Shown one piece after another: positions 1-9,106 of a stretch of DNA of 47,639 nt. The translations under genes were made by a program, and so were the position numbers. Under the pieces are notes generated by a model, which saw only the letters and a program-made list of their open reading frames with translations, had not been told where the DNA came from and did not search any database. The stretch is from contig JAJZXW010000031.1 of the NCBI GenBank assembly GCA_021806225.1, forward strand, positions 1 through 47,639, given 5' to 3'. Origin of the DNA: Nitrospirota bacterium (lineage in GTDB: Bacteria > Nitrospirota > Leptospirillia > Leptospirillales > Leptospirillaceae). Each line of letters opens with the position of its first letter. Position 1 is the first letter of the stretch.

Positions 1-279
1 GGACCTGACAATCCGGAACATGACCGGAAGCGCCCGGGGAACGGCAGAAAACCCCGGCCGGAAGGTCCGGCAGAAGGCCGGACTGAACCGCTCCATTCTG
101 TCCCGGGGATGGGGACTGTTCCTCTCCCTCCTGGAGTATAAGCTGAGGTTGTCAAGACGGAACATTCCTCTCCAAACGGAGAAGAGCCACGCCTTTTTCC
201 CGGGCGGAAAAGGCAATGAAGCCATCAGACAGCCCTATGGTCATTCCGTGCGTCCAAAGCCGTAAAGACAGCTCTTCCG

Positions 280-1539
280 CTATTCTCCAATAGGAAAGGC
301 GCGCGGGGGGTCGGGCATGAAATGGAAGAAGATGACCGCCGCCAGGGCGGCGATTCCGGCGAAGACGAGAAAGGCGAAGCGGAACCCCACATTCCCCACC
401 GAAACACCCTGGAGGGCCGGCCCCACGACCGAGCCCAAAGCCATGGCGATCTGGGAGAGACCCATCAGGAGGTTGAATCCCTTCCTTCCCCGGGTCAGAT
501 CGCTCACGATCAGGGCCACCGAAACCCCGTAGATGCCCGCGGCGACGCCGTCCAGGATCTGCGTCGACAGAAGAATCTCCGTGTTCATGGTGGAGGCGCA
601 GATCATCGACCGGAGCGGCATGATGAAAAAAGCCAGGGAAAAGACGAGCTTGTGGCCCCATCGCCCGCTCAGACGGGCTGCGGCCCAGGCAACAGGGACC
701 ATGGTGGCCTGGGCCAGGACCACGACCCAGGCGAGCTTTCCGTTCCCGCCGTCCAGAAAGCGCAGATAGAGCATGAGGAGCGGCATGACCGGGGCGTTGG
801 CGACCTGAAAGAGGGCGGTCGAGAGAAGCAGCACCCGTACGGCGGGCGTCCGGAAAAAGTCGAGAAAGACCCGCCCGAGGGAGCGGTCGTCCCGGATTTC
901 GTCACGGTCCTTCGGAGCGGTCCCGTGCGCCTCCTGGTGATAGACCATGTCCCGGCGCCGGATCAGTCCGATCGAGAGGATCCCCAGAACCGCCCCCAGC
1001 GTGATGGGGAGAAAACCCGCCGCGAGACCCATTCGATGGATCAGGGCGGCGGTCCCCCCGGCCGACACGAGGAAGCCCGCGTGGTTCCACATCTGGGTCT
1101 GCCCCATGATCCGGGCAAACTGCCGGTGGCCCGACAGGGAAAAGGCCAGCGTGGAGGAGAGCGTGAAGAAAAAAGCGCTGGCCCCTCCCGCCAGAAACAA
1201 CAGCGCATCGACCAGCGCATGGAATCCTCCCGCAAAGGGCAGCAAGGTAAGCCCCAGACCGTAGAGGAAAACGACCAGGGCCAGAAGCGTCCTGTGGTGG
1301 GGGATTATTTCGGCGAACAGGCCCGACAGGGGCTGAAAGAGGAGTGTTCCCGCTCCGAAGAGAGCGGTTGCCACCCCGATCTCGGAAAAGCTCCAGCGGG
1401 ACTCTTTCAGGTAGTCGGTGAGGAAGGGGACGCTCACCCCGATCACGACCCCGAGCCAGAGGTTGACGAGGTTGAGGCCCAGGAAGCTTTGGTAGCGCCT
1501 GGAACCGGCCGGATTGTCGGCCGAAGGGTCCTGTCTCAC
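280..1539 (-). CDS. MFS transporter, last gene of the glgE operon
   Basis: A 419-residue inner-membrane protein with about twelve hydrophobic segments in two halves. The central cytoplasmic loop (about residues 195-225) is charged, as usual in the major facilitator superfamily. The loop after the second helix carries acidic and basic residues typical of MFS. The GTG start overlaps the stop of the maltokinase gene by four bases (GTGA), so the two are translationally coupled. The position behind glgE and maltokinase suggests transport of a maltose- or glucan-related sugar, but that is inference from context; nothing in the sequence fixes the substrate. Family assignment is firm, function is not. 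Confidence 0.8.
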   Translation of the reverse strand: MRQDPSADNPAGSRRYQSFLGLNLVNLWLGVVIGVSVPFLTDYLKESRWSFSEIGVATALFGAGTLLFQPLSGLFAEIIPHHRTLLALVVFLYGLGLTLLPFAGGFHALVDALLFLAGGASAFFFTLSSTLAFSLSGHRQFARIMGQTQMWNHAGFLVSAGGTAALIHRMGLAAGFLPITLGAVLGILSIGLIRRRDMVYHQEAHGTAPKDRDEIRDDRSLGRVFLDFFRTPAVRVLLLSTALFQVANAPVMPLLMLYLRFLDGGNGKLAWVVVLAQATMVPVAWAAARLSGRWGHKLVFSLAFFIMPLRSMICASTMNTEILLSTQILDGVAAGIYGVSVALIVSDLTRGRKGFNLLMGLSQIAMALGSVVGPALQGVSVGNVGFRFAFLVFAGIAALAAVIFFHFMPDPPRAFPIGE

Positions 1540-3080
1540 GGAACCTCTCCGAAGTCGAACGGAGGGCTTTGAAAAAGAGCCTCGATCCCCGCCAGCGGAA
1601 CCCCCAGCCAGCCGGGGCGGTTGTCAAGTTCGTACTGAAGTTCGTAGAGGGCTTTCCGGAGAAGACAGAGAGCGAGGATCCTCCCCAATGCCCCGGGCGG
1701 CGGCAGCAATCCGGGGGATCCGGAGAGCACCGACGCGTAGGCCCGTAGATATCGACGGGACTGGATTTCATACCACCGATCCGTCGCCTCCCGGACCTCC
1801 GTGGATTCCGGAAGAACCGACAGGGACAGATAATGAAGGGAGCGGAGCATTCCGGCCACGTCCTGTAAGGGGGTCTTTCGGAGCCGACGCTGGGCCAGCG
1901 GAAGGGCCGGCTCCCCTTCGAAGTCCAGAAAGACCACCTCTTCTTCCGGAGTCACCAGGACTTGTCCAAGATGGAAGTCCCCATGGCAGCGGATGCACAG
2001 GCCCCCCGCCCCCCCGCCCCGGCACGCCTCCAGAAATCGCTCCTTCTCCGGCCCGAGGGACAGGAAGGTCCGGGCACGGCTCAGAACCGGGTCGGGGAGA
2101 CCCGGAAGGGCGCTTTCCAGTGCTTCTCCGGCCTGGACGAAACGCTCCCGGATCTCTCGGACCAGGGCCTCGAGATCCTGCTCCCCGAAAGGACGCGGGG
2201 CAAAGTCGGGGTCGGACGGATCGCTTCCCAGGGCCCGGTGGAGACGGCCCGTCCCGGTCCCCAGGCGTTCCACCAAGCGATCCAGGCTCTCCCCTCCGTC
2301 TTCCCCCGAAAGAACCCGGGGAAGGCGGGAAAGAAACCAGGACCATGCGTCTCCCACGTTGGGGACGAATTCCTGGAGGAGGGCCAGAACCAGGGGATCC
2401 CCTTCGGGAGACTTCCCGAGAAGGGCCCCGAAGGAAGTGGGGATGGGAACCCACTCTCCCCGGCGGGCCAGGAATTCTCCGACCTCGAGGTCGGGATTCA
2501 TGCCGGGGACCAGCTTCCGGAACCCCTTGAGCATGAGGCTGTTCCCGAAGAGGAGGGAGGTGTTGCTCTGCTCTCCCCGGAAGACCGAGGGAACGAGGTC
2601 CGGATCGACGGTCGCTCCCCGGCGCCCGAGGGCCGCCGTCCGCAACGCCTCCAGCCCCGTCCGGGCAGGGTCCGGGAAAAGGATCTCCCGAAGGAGTCCG
2701 CGTCCGGTCGCGGGAAGATAAAATCCGTCCACCAGAAGGGCGCATCCCCCGGAGGGTGGATCCAGCCGGGCGATCTCCCCGGCCGCCAAAACCTCTCCCG
2801 ACCGCCCCCGCCCCAGCGGGAGAAAGTACCGCTCGCCCGGCCCTTCCGCAAACGAGACCCAAAGAAGACAGAGGAAGATTGTCCCCCCGATTCCTCCGTC
2901 GAGAGGGACAATCGCCTCGAACCGGATCGAGCGGAGGGACCGGGACTTCGATCCGAACCACCGGCGGGAGGGGAGAACCGCGGCCAGAATGTCGGAGAGT
3001 GCCCCCTCTCCCGCCCATTCCGGGAGCTGCTCCCAGCTCTTTCCGGAAAGATCGAGAGTCCGAAGCCCCCCGCCGCTCAC
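1536..3080 (-). CDS. mak: Maltokinase (Pep2/Mak type)
   Basis: Phosphorylates maltose with ATP to maltose 1-phosphate, the donor used by GlgE. The 514-residue product has the aminoglycoside-phosphotransferase-like core of maltokinases: HGDFHLGQ at residues 366-373 (catalytic Asp and metal-binding region), DFEGEP starting at 386 (metal-binding Asp), then the family signature around KTPLQDVAGMLRS and a C-terminal DNRPGWLGVPLAGI. The frame stays open far upstream to 4091, but that part is a shadow of glgE. The start is taken as GTG at 3080, which overlaps the glgE stop by four bases (GTGA) and begins right where the maltokinase-like sequence begins. In many actinobacteria this domain is fused or adjacent to trehalose synthase TreS; no TreS is visible here. 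Confidence 0.9.
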   Translation of the reverse strand: MSGGGLRTLDLSGKSWEQLPEWAGEGALSDILAAVLPSRRWFGSKSRSLRSIRFEAIVPLDGGIGGTIFLCLLWVSFAEGPGERYFLPLGRGRSGEVLAAGEIARLDPPSGGCALLVDGFYLPATGRGLLREILFPDPARTGLEALRTAALGRRGATVDPDLVPSVFRGEQSNTSLLFGNSLMLKGFRKLVPGMNPDLEVGEFLARRGEWVPIPTSFGALLGKSPEGDPLVLALLQEFVPNVGDAWSWFLSRLPRVLSGEDGGESLDRLVERLGTGTGRLHRALGSDPSDPDFAPRPFGEQDLEALVREIRERFVQAGEALESALPGLPDPVLSRARTFLSLGPEKERFLEACRGGGAGGLCIRCHGDFHLGQVLVTPEEEVVFLDFEGEPALPLAQRRLRKTPLQDVAGMLRSLHYLSLSVLPESTEVREATDRWYEIQSRRYLRAYASVLSGSPGLLPPPGALGRILALCLLRKALYELQYELDNRPGWLGVPLAGIEALFQSPPFDFGEVP

Positions 3081-5083
3081 CGGATCCTCCGGAAGACATG
3101 GAAGGGAAGACGGTCCGGATCCCCGGGGTCGAGTCGGATGAAGCGCGGGCCCGAAGGCCAGGAATACCGGACACCGTCCATGAGATCCTGGACCTCCATC
3201 TCCTCCTCCCCCAGGAAGGTCAGCCATCCCTGCTCGACCCTGTGGGGATCGAGATTGACCACCACCAGGATCCAGTCGTCCGGACTCTCCCCCTCCTTGG
3301 AATAGGCGATCAGCTGGTCGTTGTCGAGCGGATGGAAACGGAGGGTGTGGTTCCAGCCGAGGGCCGGGACCTCGCGCCGGATCGCGTTCAGACGGGTGAT
3401 GAACGGGGCCAGGGAGTGTTCCGGGTCGGGGCGCCAATGGCGGATTTCGTACTTTTCCGAATCGAGATACTCCTCGCTCCCCTCCCGGAGGGAGCGATTT
3501 TCGCACCACTCGAAAGCCGGACCGTAGATCCCGTAGGAGGCCGACAGGGTGGCGGCGAGGGCCAGACGAACCAGAAAGGCCGGACGCCCCCCCTTCTGCA
3601 GATATTCGTGAAGGATGTCGGGGGTGTTGGGCCACAGGTTCGGGCGAAAGAAGTCCCGGACCGGCGGCGTCACGAGTTCGGTGAGGTATTCGACGATCTC
3701 CGCCCGGGTGTTTCTCCAAGTGAAGTAGGTGTAGGACTGGGAAAATCCGATATGGCCCAGGTGGTGCATGACCTTGGGGCGGGTGAAGGCCTCCGCGAGG
3801 AAGACCACCTCCGGATCGACCGATCTGACCTCCGCCATCAGCCATTCCCAGAAGGGAAAGGGCTTGGTGTGCGGATTGTCGACCCGGAAGAGGCGGACGC
3901 CTTTGTCGACCCAGAAGAGGACGACCCGCCGGAGCTCCTGCCAGAGGGATTCCCAGTCCTCCGACAGAAAGTCGAAGGGATAGATGTCCTGGTATTTCTT
4001 GGGAGGATTCTCGGCGTAGTGGATCGATCCGTCCGGACGCCTCCGGAACCATTCCGGATGGGCCGAAACGTAGGGGTGGTCGGGGGAGCACTGGAAGGCC
4101 AGGTCGAGCGCCACCTCGAGCTCCAGCCCTTCGGCGGTCTTGAGAAATTCCTGGAAATCCGCCATCGTTCCCAGACGTGAATCGATGGCGGTGTGGCCGC
4201 CCTCTTCGGATCCGATCGCCCAGGGCGATCCCGGGACATCCCCTTCGGCGCCCGGCGTGTTGTTCGGTCCCTTCCGGAAAGAATGGCCGATCGGATGGAT
4301 CGGGGGAAGATAGACCACGTCGAAGCCCATGGCGGCAATCTCCGGGAGGCGGCGGGCGGCGTCACGAAGGGTTCCATGGAGGCCCGGGACGGTTCCGGCG
4401 CTTCGCGGAAAGAACTCGTACCAGGCTCCCCGGAGAGCCCGCTCCCGTTCCACATGAACCGGAATGATGTCGGAGACGGTCAAAAAACGGGGGTCGGGAA
4501 AGGCCGCGGCCTTCTCTCCCCGAACGGGGTCGAGCGCCATTTGGACCCGCTGGTCCAGATCTCCCTCCCTGTCCCACCGGGAAAGCCATTGCCCGAGTCC
4601 CTCCGGCACCTTTCCCTTTCCCGCCCGGGCGATGTGGCGCCGGATAATCCCGGCCCCTTCCCGAAGCTCGATCTCCAGGTCCTCCCGCTGTCCGGCCCGG
4701 GCTTTTTTTCCGAGTCCGTCCTGCCAGTGGGCGACCTCGTCGATCCAGGCCAGGATCCGGAAACAGGCCATCCCCTTCCGGGAAAAGGACAGCTCCCCCG
4801 TCCAGAGGTCGTTTCCTTGGGAGACCATCGGAAGGGATCTCCAGGAGCTCTCCCCCGGATCCCGGACCTCAAGATGCACCCGAAGAAGTTCGTGGCCGTC
4901 GGCCAGAACATCGGCCTCGACGGAGAGGGGTTCCCCGCAAATCCGCTTGACCGGATATCGTCCTCCGTCGACGGAAGGGGATACCCGCTCAATCCGGACC
5001 CGATGGCGTCCTTCGGCCAGAAAGGCCGGGGAGAGGGAGGAAGCAGACGTTTTTTCGTGGGCAGGTCGATGGGGGTTCGTCAC
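3077..5083 (-). CDS. glgE: Alpha-1,4-glucan:maltose-1-phosphate maltosyltransferase
   Basis: GH13 subfamily 3 enzyme that transfers maltosyl units from maltose 1-phosphate to the non-reducing end of alpha-1,4-glucan. The 668 residues match the family length. The N-terminal beta-sandwich domain (about 25-140, with IERVSPSVDGGRYPVKR) precedes the TIM barrel. Visible barrel motifs are VVYLPPIHPIG (257-267), FRVDNPHTKP (nucleophile Asp402), LAEAFTRP (acid/base Glu431) and the family's HLGHIGFSQSYTYFTWRN stretch. The start is GTG at 5083, six bases after a perfect AGGAGG. First gene of a three-gene coupled operon with maltokinase and an MFS transporter. An ATG-TGA start-stop pair overlaps the start (see findings). 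Confidence 0.95.
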   Translation of the reverse strand: MTNPHRPAHEKTSASSLSPAFLAEGRHRVRIERVSPSVDGGRYPVKRICGEPLSVEADVLADGHELLRVHLEVRDPGESSWRSLPMVSQGNDLWTGELSFSRKGMACFRILAWIDEVAHWQDGLGKKARAGQREDLEIELREGAGIIRRHIARAGKGKVPEGLGQWLSRWDREGDLDQRVQMALDPVRGEKAAAFPDPRFLTVSDIIPVHVERERALRGAWYEFFPRSAGTVPGLHGTLRDAARRLPEIAAMGFDVVYLPPIHPIGHSFRKGPNNTPGAEGDVPGSPWAIGSEEGGHTAIDSRLGTMADFQEFLKTAEGLELEVALDLAFQCSPDHPYVSAHPEWFRRRPDGSIHYAENPPKKYQDIYPFDFLSEDWESLWQELRRVVLFWVDKGVRLFRVDNPHTKPFPFWEWLMAEVRSVDPEVVFLAEAFTRPKVMHHLGHIGFSQSYTYFTWRNTRAEIVEYLTELVTPPVRDFFRPNLWPNTPDILHEYLQKGGRPAFLVRLALAATLSASYGIYGPAFEWCENRSLREGSEEYLDSEKYEIRHWRPDPEHSLAPFITRLNAIRREVPALGWNHTLRFHPLDNDQLIAYSKEGESPDDWILVVVNLDPHRVEQGWLTFLGEEEMEVQDLMDGVRYSWPSGPRFIRLDPGDPDRLPFHVFRRIR

Positions 5084-5303
5084 ATTGCGCCTCCTGTCAT
5101 CGCGTTGGAGAAAGCCAGCCTATATCCGGTCGCCGGCTCATCGGTCCGAATCGTTTTCGACACGAGCGGGACCCCGGAAGGGGTTCGGGAAGCAAGGGGG
5201 AGACGTCCGCGAAAGGCCGTCCTGTCCAGACTAGCGGGAGAGAAAAGAAATTACAAGGAAGCGGAACGGGCGGAAAGGAGGGTCCGGAGAAGCACAGAAG
5301 GCC

Positions 5304-7409
5304 TCAGGGCAACTCCAGGGACGAAAAGAGAAAGTCCTTTTCGAAAAAAGGAGGCAGAGATCCGGCGGAAAGGGGCCGCGAGAACAGGAATCCCTGGGCC
5401 AGGGAACACCCGTTCTCCCGGAGAAAGGCCACCTGATCCGCGCTTTCCGCCCCTTCTCCGATGGCGGAGAGACCCAGATCCTTCGCCAGGGAGAGGATCG
5501 TCCGGACGATGGCGGTGGCCCGTGGATCCCGTCCGATCTCCGCCACGAACTCCCGGTCGATCTTGATCCGGTCCACCGGAAACCTCCGGAGGTAGCCCAG
5601 CGAGGAGAAACCCTTTCCGAAATCATCGATGATCAGACGCACCCCGATCTTCCGAAGTTCGGATAAGATGCCCCCCACATCCTTCAGAAAAAAGACGGAC
5701 TCGGAAAACTCGAGCTCAAGCCTCTCCGGAGGCAGCCCCGTCTCTCTGAGGACGGTCCGGAGCAAATCGGGAAAGGAGGTGTCCTGAAGCTGACGTCCGG
5801 AGATGTTCACCGAAAGGAAGATCCCTCCCCCCTTCCAGCGGACGGCCTCCCGGCAGGCTTCCCTGAGGACCCAGGTCCCAAGGCTCCCGATGAGCCCTGT
5901 CGACTCGGCGTGGTCGATGAACTCTCCCGGAAGCAGGAGGCCCTTTTCCGGATGGCGCCAGCGCACCAGGGTCTCGAAGCCGACAGGTTTTTTTGAGGCG
6001 AGATCGACGACCGGCTGGAACTCGAGAAAGATCTCGGAACGGACCAGAGCCTGCCGGAGCGCATTGGTCATGGAAATCCTCCGGTCGAGAGCCGCCGACA
6101 TCTCCCCGGAGAAGAACTCCACCGCGTTGGAGCGCCGCTCCTTGGCCTTGTACATGGCGATGTCGGCATTCCGGAGGAGCTCCGAGGCCTCGAGCCCGTC
6201 CCGCGGATAGACGGAAACCCCGATGCTGGCGGAGATCACGAGATCACGGCCCCCGATTCGGATCGGCCGCGAAAGCTCGCCGAAGATCCGGTCGACGGCG
6301 GCCAGTATCCCCTCCTGCGTGTCGAAGCCGGTCATAATGACGGTGAACTCGTCCCCTCCCATCCGGGCGACCGTGTCCTCTCCCCGGGTTACACTGACAA
6401 GACGGGAGGCGGCTTCCTGGAGAACGAGGTCTCCGGCCTGATGACCCAGGCTGTCGTTGACCTCCTTGAAGCTGTCGAGATCCATGTACAGAAGGGCCAG
6501 CGGCGCCCCCTGGCGGCGGGCCCGTTCCAGGGCCTTGTCGAGGCGGTCGTGAAAAAGGACGCGGTTGGGAACCTGGGTGAGATGGTCGAACTGGGCCTGA
6601 TAGGCGAGACGGCGTTCCATTTCGCGCTTTTCCGTCACATCCCGGAAAACCAGGACGACCCCCGTGATCCGGTGTTCGGCGTCCAGAACGGGAGAGGCGG
6701 TCTCCTCGATCGAAACCTTCCGCCCATCCCGGGAGAGAAGGGCCGTATGGTTGGAGAGGCCCTGCATCCGTTCTCCGGCGAGACAACGCCCGACCGGGTC
6801 GTCGATCCGCTTCCCCGTCGTCTCGTTTTCGACCCGGAAGATCTCGTCCACCGGGCGGCCGGTCGCTTCGAGAAGGGAATAGCCGGTGAGGTTTTCGGCA
6901 ACGGGATTCATGAAGGAGACCAGACCCTGGCCGTCTGTCACGACGACGGCATCCCCGAGGGACTTGAGGGTGACGAACCACTGCTCCCGCTCCCGGGCCA
7001 GCGCGGTCATGAGCTGTTTTCTCCGGGAGATGTCCCGGATCATGACCATGTAACCGGCGACCTTTCCGTTTCCGCGGGAGGAGAGGATCTTTCGCCCGGA
7101 GGCCTCTCCAGGAAAGGTCGTTCCGTCCTTCCGCCGGTACTCCACCTCGTATGGGGCGAAACTTTCGGAGGCCTCGGTCGAGTACCTGAGGCGTCCCTGC
7201 TCGACGAAGTCCTCGTGGCGGCTGTAGAGAACGGCGATGGACTGTCCGATGAGCTCGGAGGGATCATACCCGAAAATCCGCTGGACGGAGGGGCTGGCCA
7301 AGAGGACGCGCCGTTGGGGATCGACGGCCAGGAGAGCGTCGACGGACGACTCGAAGATCGCCTGGAACCGGTAGTGTTCCTCTTCCCAGCGATTTTTGCG
7401 CCCGGTCAC
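5304..7409 (-). CDS. PAS-PAS-GGDEF-EAL cyclic-di-GMP signalling protein
   Basis: A 701-residue cytoplasmic protein with no membrane segment. Two PAS sensor domains (about 12-130 and 140-260), then a diguanylate cyclase domain (about 268-430) and an EAL phosphodiesterase domain (about 445-690). The cyclase has an intact GGDEF at 351-355 and an RGED inhibitory site (RxxD) five residues before it, so product inhibition is likely. In the EAL domain the signature reads ETL (479-481) with the metal-binding Glu kept. The IDDFG motif, VNISGRQL, KIDREF and the GEGAES/QGFLF segments are also present, so activity is plausible. GTG start with GGGAGG four bases upstream. Probably monocistronic: the neighbours are separated by about 220 bases on each side. 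Confidence 0.93.
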   Translation of the reverse strand: MTGRKNRWEEEHYRFQAIFESSVDALLAVDPQRRVLLASPSVQRIFGYDPSELIGQSIAVLYSRHEDFVEQGRLRYSTEASESFAPYEVEYRRKDGTTFPGEASGRKILSSRGNGKVAGYMVMIRDISRRKQLMTALAREREQWFVTLKSLGDAVVVTDGQGLVSFMNPVAENLTGYSLLEATGRPVDEIFRVENETTGKRIDDPVGRCLAGERMQGLSNHTALLSRDGRKVSIEETASPVLDAEHRITGVVLVFRDVTEKREMERRLAYQAQFDHLTQVPNRVLFHDRLDKALERARRQGAPLALLYMDLDSFKEVNDSLGHQAGDLVLQEAASRLVSVTRGEDTVARMGGDEFTVIMTGFDTQEGILAAVDRIFGELSRPIRIGGRDLVISASIGVSVYPRDGLEASELLRNADIAMYKAKERRSNAVEFFSGEMSAALDRRISMTNALRQALVRSEIFLEFQPVVDLASKKPVGFETLVRWRHPEKGLLLPGEFIDHAESTGLIGSLGTWVLREACREAVRWKGGGIFLSVNISGRQLQDTSFPDLLRTVLRETGLPPERLELEFSESVFFLKDVGGILSELRKIGVRLIIDDFGKGFSSLGYLRRFPVDRIKIDREFVAEIGRDPRATAIVRTILSLAKDLGLSAIGEGAESADQVAFLRENGCSLAQGFLFSRPLSAGSLPPFFEKDFLFSSLELP

Positions 7410-7597
7410 AGGCCCTCCCTGCCAGCCAGCGAACCGGCCGGCCCTTCTCCATCCGTTTCTGCCTCCGAAAACAAACCGGATCTCGGTCGAGACCCGATAT
7501 CGGGGGAGGTCTGTCCATCCCTATCCAAAACACTAAATGTTTTTCGTTAAGAAATCAAAAATTAACAATAAAAAATTATTTATAAAAATAAATTATC

Positions 7598-7620
7598 AAA
7601 AAACAGCCTCAATGACGGCT
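7598..7620 (-). terminator. Possible weak intrinsic terminator after gad
   Basis: On the minus strand an AGCC...GGCT stem (arms at 7617-7620 and 7605-7608, 8-base loop) is followed by one G and then six T. It begins 11 bases after the gad stop codon. The stem is only four base pairs, so termination would be weak. The rest of 7410-7630 is unusually AT-rich for this window and lies upstream of the PAS-GGDEF-EAL gene; I see no convincing promoter in it. Confidence 0.35.
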
Positions 7621-7630
7621 CTTTCGGAGA

Positions 7631-9022
7631 CTAGCAGACCGCCGGCCTGCGACGGGGCTTCCGGGTGGAGCCTCCTCTTCCGGACAGGGCAAGGGAAGCC
7701 CTGTCGATGTCCGCTAGAAGAAGATCGACCATGTCCCGGCTGAAGTTCTCCTTCACCACCACCCGGAGGACCGAGCTGCGATTCAGATCGGAAGGAAGGG
7801 TGTAGGCGGGAAGGATCCAGCCCCGCTCCCGGATCTTCTCGGACAGATCGGTCTCGGAAAATCCCGCGTCGGGGGCCACCGAAAAGGTCACGATCGGGAG
7901 ATGGTCGGGAGGACCGACGACCCGGAAGCGGCGATCGCCGGACAGACTTCCGGCGAGCGTGCGGGCATTGGAGAGGGAGACGGCGTGGATCCGCCGGTAC
8001 CCCTCGAACCCGAGCCGGAGGAGCATGTAGTACTGGGCCAGCATCATGGAGCTTCCCCGGGAAAAGTTCAAGGTGTAGGTCGCCTCCTCTCCCCCGAGGT
8101 AGTTGACCCGGAATACGAGCTCCTCCGGAAGATCCTTCTCCTCCCGGAAAAGGAGCCAGCCGATCCCCGGATAGACCAGCCCGTACTTGTGGCCGGAGAC
8201 GTTGATGGAGCGGACGTGGGGGAGCCGGAAGTCCCAGACGAGATCGGGCTCCAGAAAGGGAAGGACGAACCCGCCGCTCGCCCCGTCGACATGAAGGGGG
8301 ATGTCCCAGCCTTTTTTCGTTTTGACTTCCGAAAGAACCCGGTCGATCTCCTCCACCGGGTCGAGATGTCCGGTGTAGGTCGATCCCAGAATCGCCCCGA
8401 CGCAGATCGTCCGCTCGTCCACCGCCTCCGCCACGGCCACAGGATCAAGGGTGTACCGCTCCCCGGCCATCGGAAGAAGCCGGAGCTCCACCTCGAAGTA
8501 CCGGGCGAATTTTTCCCAGACCACGTGGACCCCGCTTGAGGCGACGATGTTCGGGCGGTCGACGGGAAGTCCCCGTCCGAGACGCGCTTTTTTCCAGGCG
8601 GTCTTGTGGGCCAGAAGGGCCAGCATGATCGCCTCCGAGGAGCCGACTGTCGCCGTCCCGATACCCGAGGCCCCCTTCGGAGCGTTGAAAAGGCGGGCCA
8701 GCATGTTCACGGCACGCTCCTGGATCACCCCCGTCTGCGGGTACTCCTCCTGATCCACCAGATTTTTGTTGAGCGTGCCGGCGATCAGCTTTTCAGCTTC
8801 GGGCTCCATCCAGGTGGTGACGAAGGTGGCGAGGTTGAGGGCGGGGTTGCCGTCGAGGTTCAGTTCGTCGGCGATGAGACGATAGGCCGCCTCGGCCGGG
8901 ATTCCCTTTTCCGGGATCTCGAAGCGGGGAATCTCCCGGGAGAAGGCCCGGCTGCCGTAAGTGACGGAGAGAAGGCGGTCTTCCGGAGGCATGGTCCTGA
9001 TGGCGCGTTTTTTCGAGATCAT
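7631..9022 (-). CDS. gadB: Glutamate decarboxylase (PLP-dependent)
   Basis: Converts glutamate to GABA and CO2, consuming a cytoplasmic proton. The 463-residue protein follows the bacterial GadA/GadB pattern. It has the N-terminal WMEPEAEKL/NKNLVDQEEYP region, PLP-contacting GSSEA (127-131), HVDGASGG with the cofactor-aspartate at 246, and SGHKYGL with the Schiff-base Lys279. The C-terminus ends in a basic, Arg-rich tail instead of the usual His-Thr autoinhibitory end. ATG start with AGGAG seven bases upstream. It lies 84 bases after the propeller gene and is probably the last gene of the trxB operon. No glutamate/GABA antiporter gene (gadC) is near. A role in acid resistance is known for the family and fits an acidophile, but is inference here. 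Confidence 0.93.
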   Translation of the reverse strand: MISKKRAIRTMPPEDRLLSVTYGSRAFSREIPRFEIPEKGIPAEAAYRLIADELNLDGNPALNLATFVTTWMEPEAEKLIAGTLNKNLVDQEEYPQTGVIQERAVNMLARLFNAPKGASGIGTATVGSSEAIMLALLAHKTAWKKARLGRGLPVDRPNIVASSGVHVVWEKFARYFEVELRLLPMAGERYTLDPVAVAEAVDERTICVGAILGSTYTGHLDPVEEIDRVLSEVKTKKGWDIPLHVDGASGGFVLPFLEPDLVWDFRLPHVRSINVSGHKYGLVYPGIGWLLFREEKDLPEELVFRVNYLGGEEATYTLNFSRGSSMMLAQYYMLLRLGFEGYRRIHAVSLSNARTLAGSLSGDRRFRVVGPPDHLPIVTFSVAPDAGFSETDLSEKIRERGWILPAYTLPSDLNRSSVLRVVVKENFSRDMVDLLLADIDRASLALSGRGGSTRKPRRRPAVC

Positions 9023-9106
9023 GGAGGGTCTCCTTTCGGTTGGGGTGGTGAAAACCGACCCCGGCCCCGGGTTTCAGGGAGACTTCTCCGGACGCTCCCG
9101 TCTCCG

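Noticed and set aside
20-265. 81-codon plus-strand frame at the left edge
   Set aside because: No ribosome-binding site or motif. The region holds only an imperfect stem at 191-214 (one bulged base, no T-run), not enough to call a terminator.
7537-7743. Lys/Asn-rich 68-codon plus-strand frame
   Set aside because: AT-rich intergenic DNA running into the gad gene; no ribosome-binding site and no family features.
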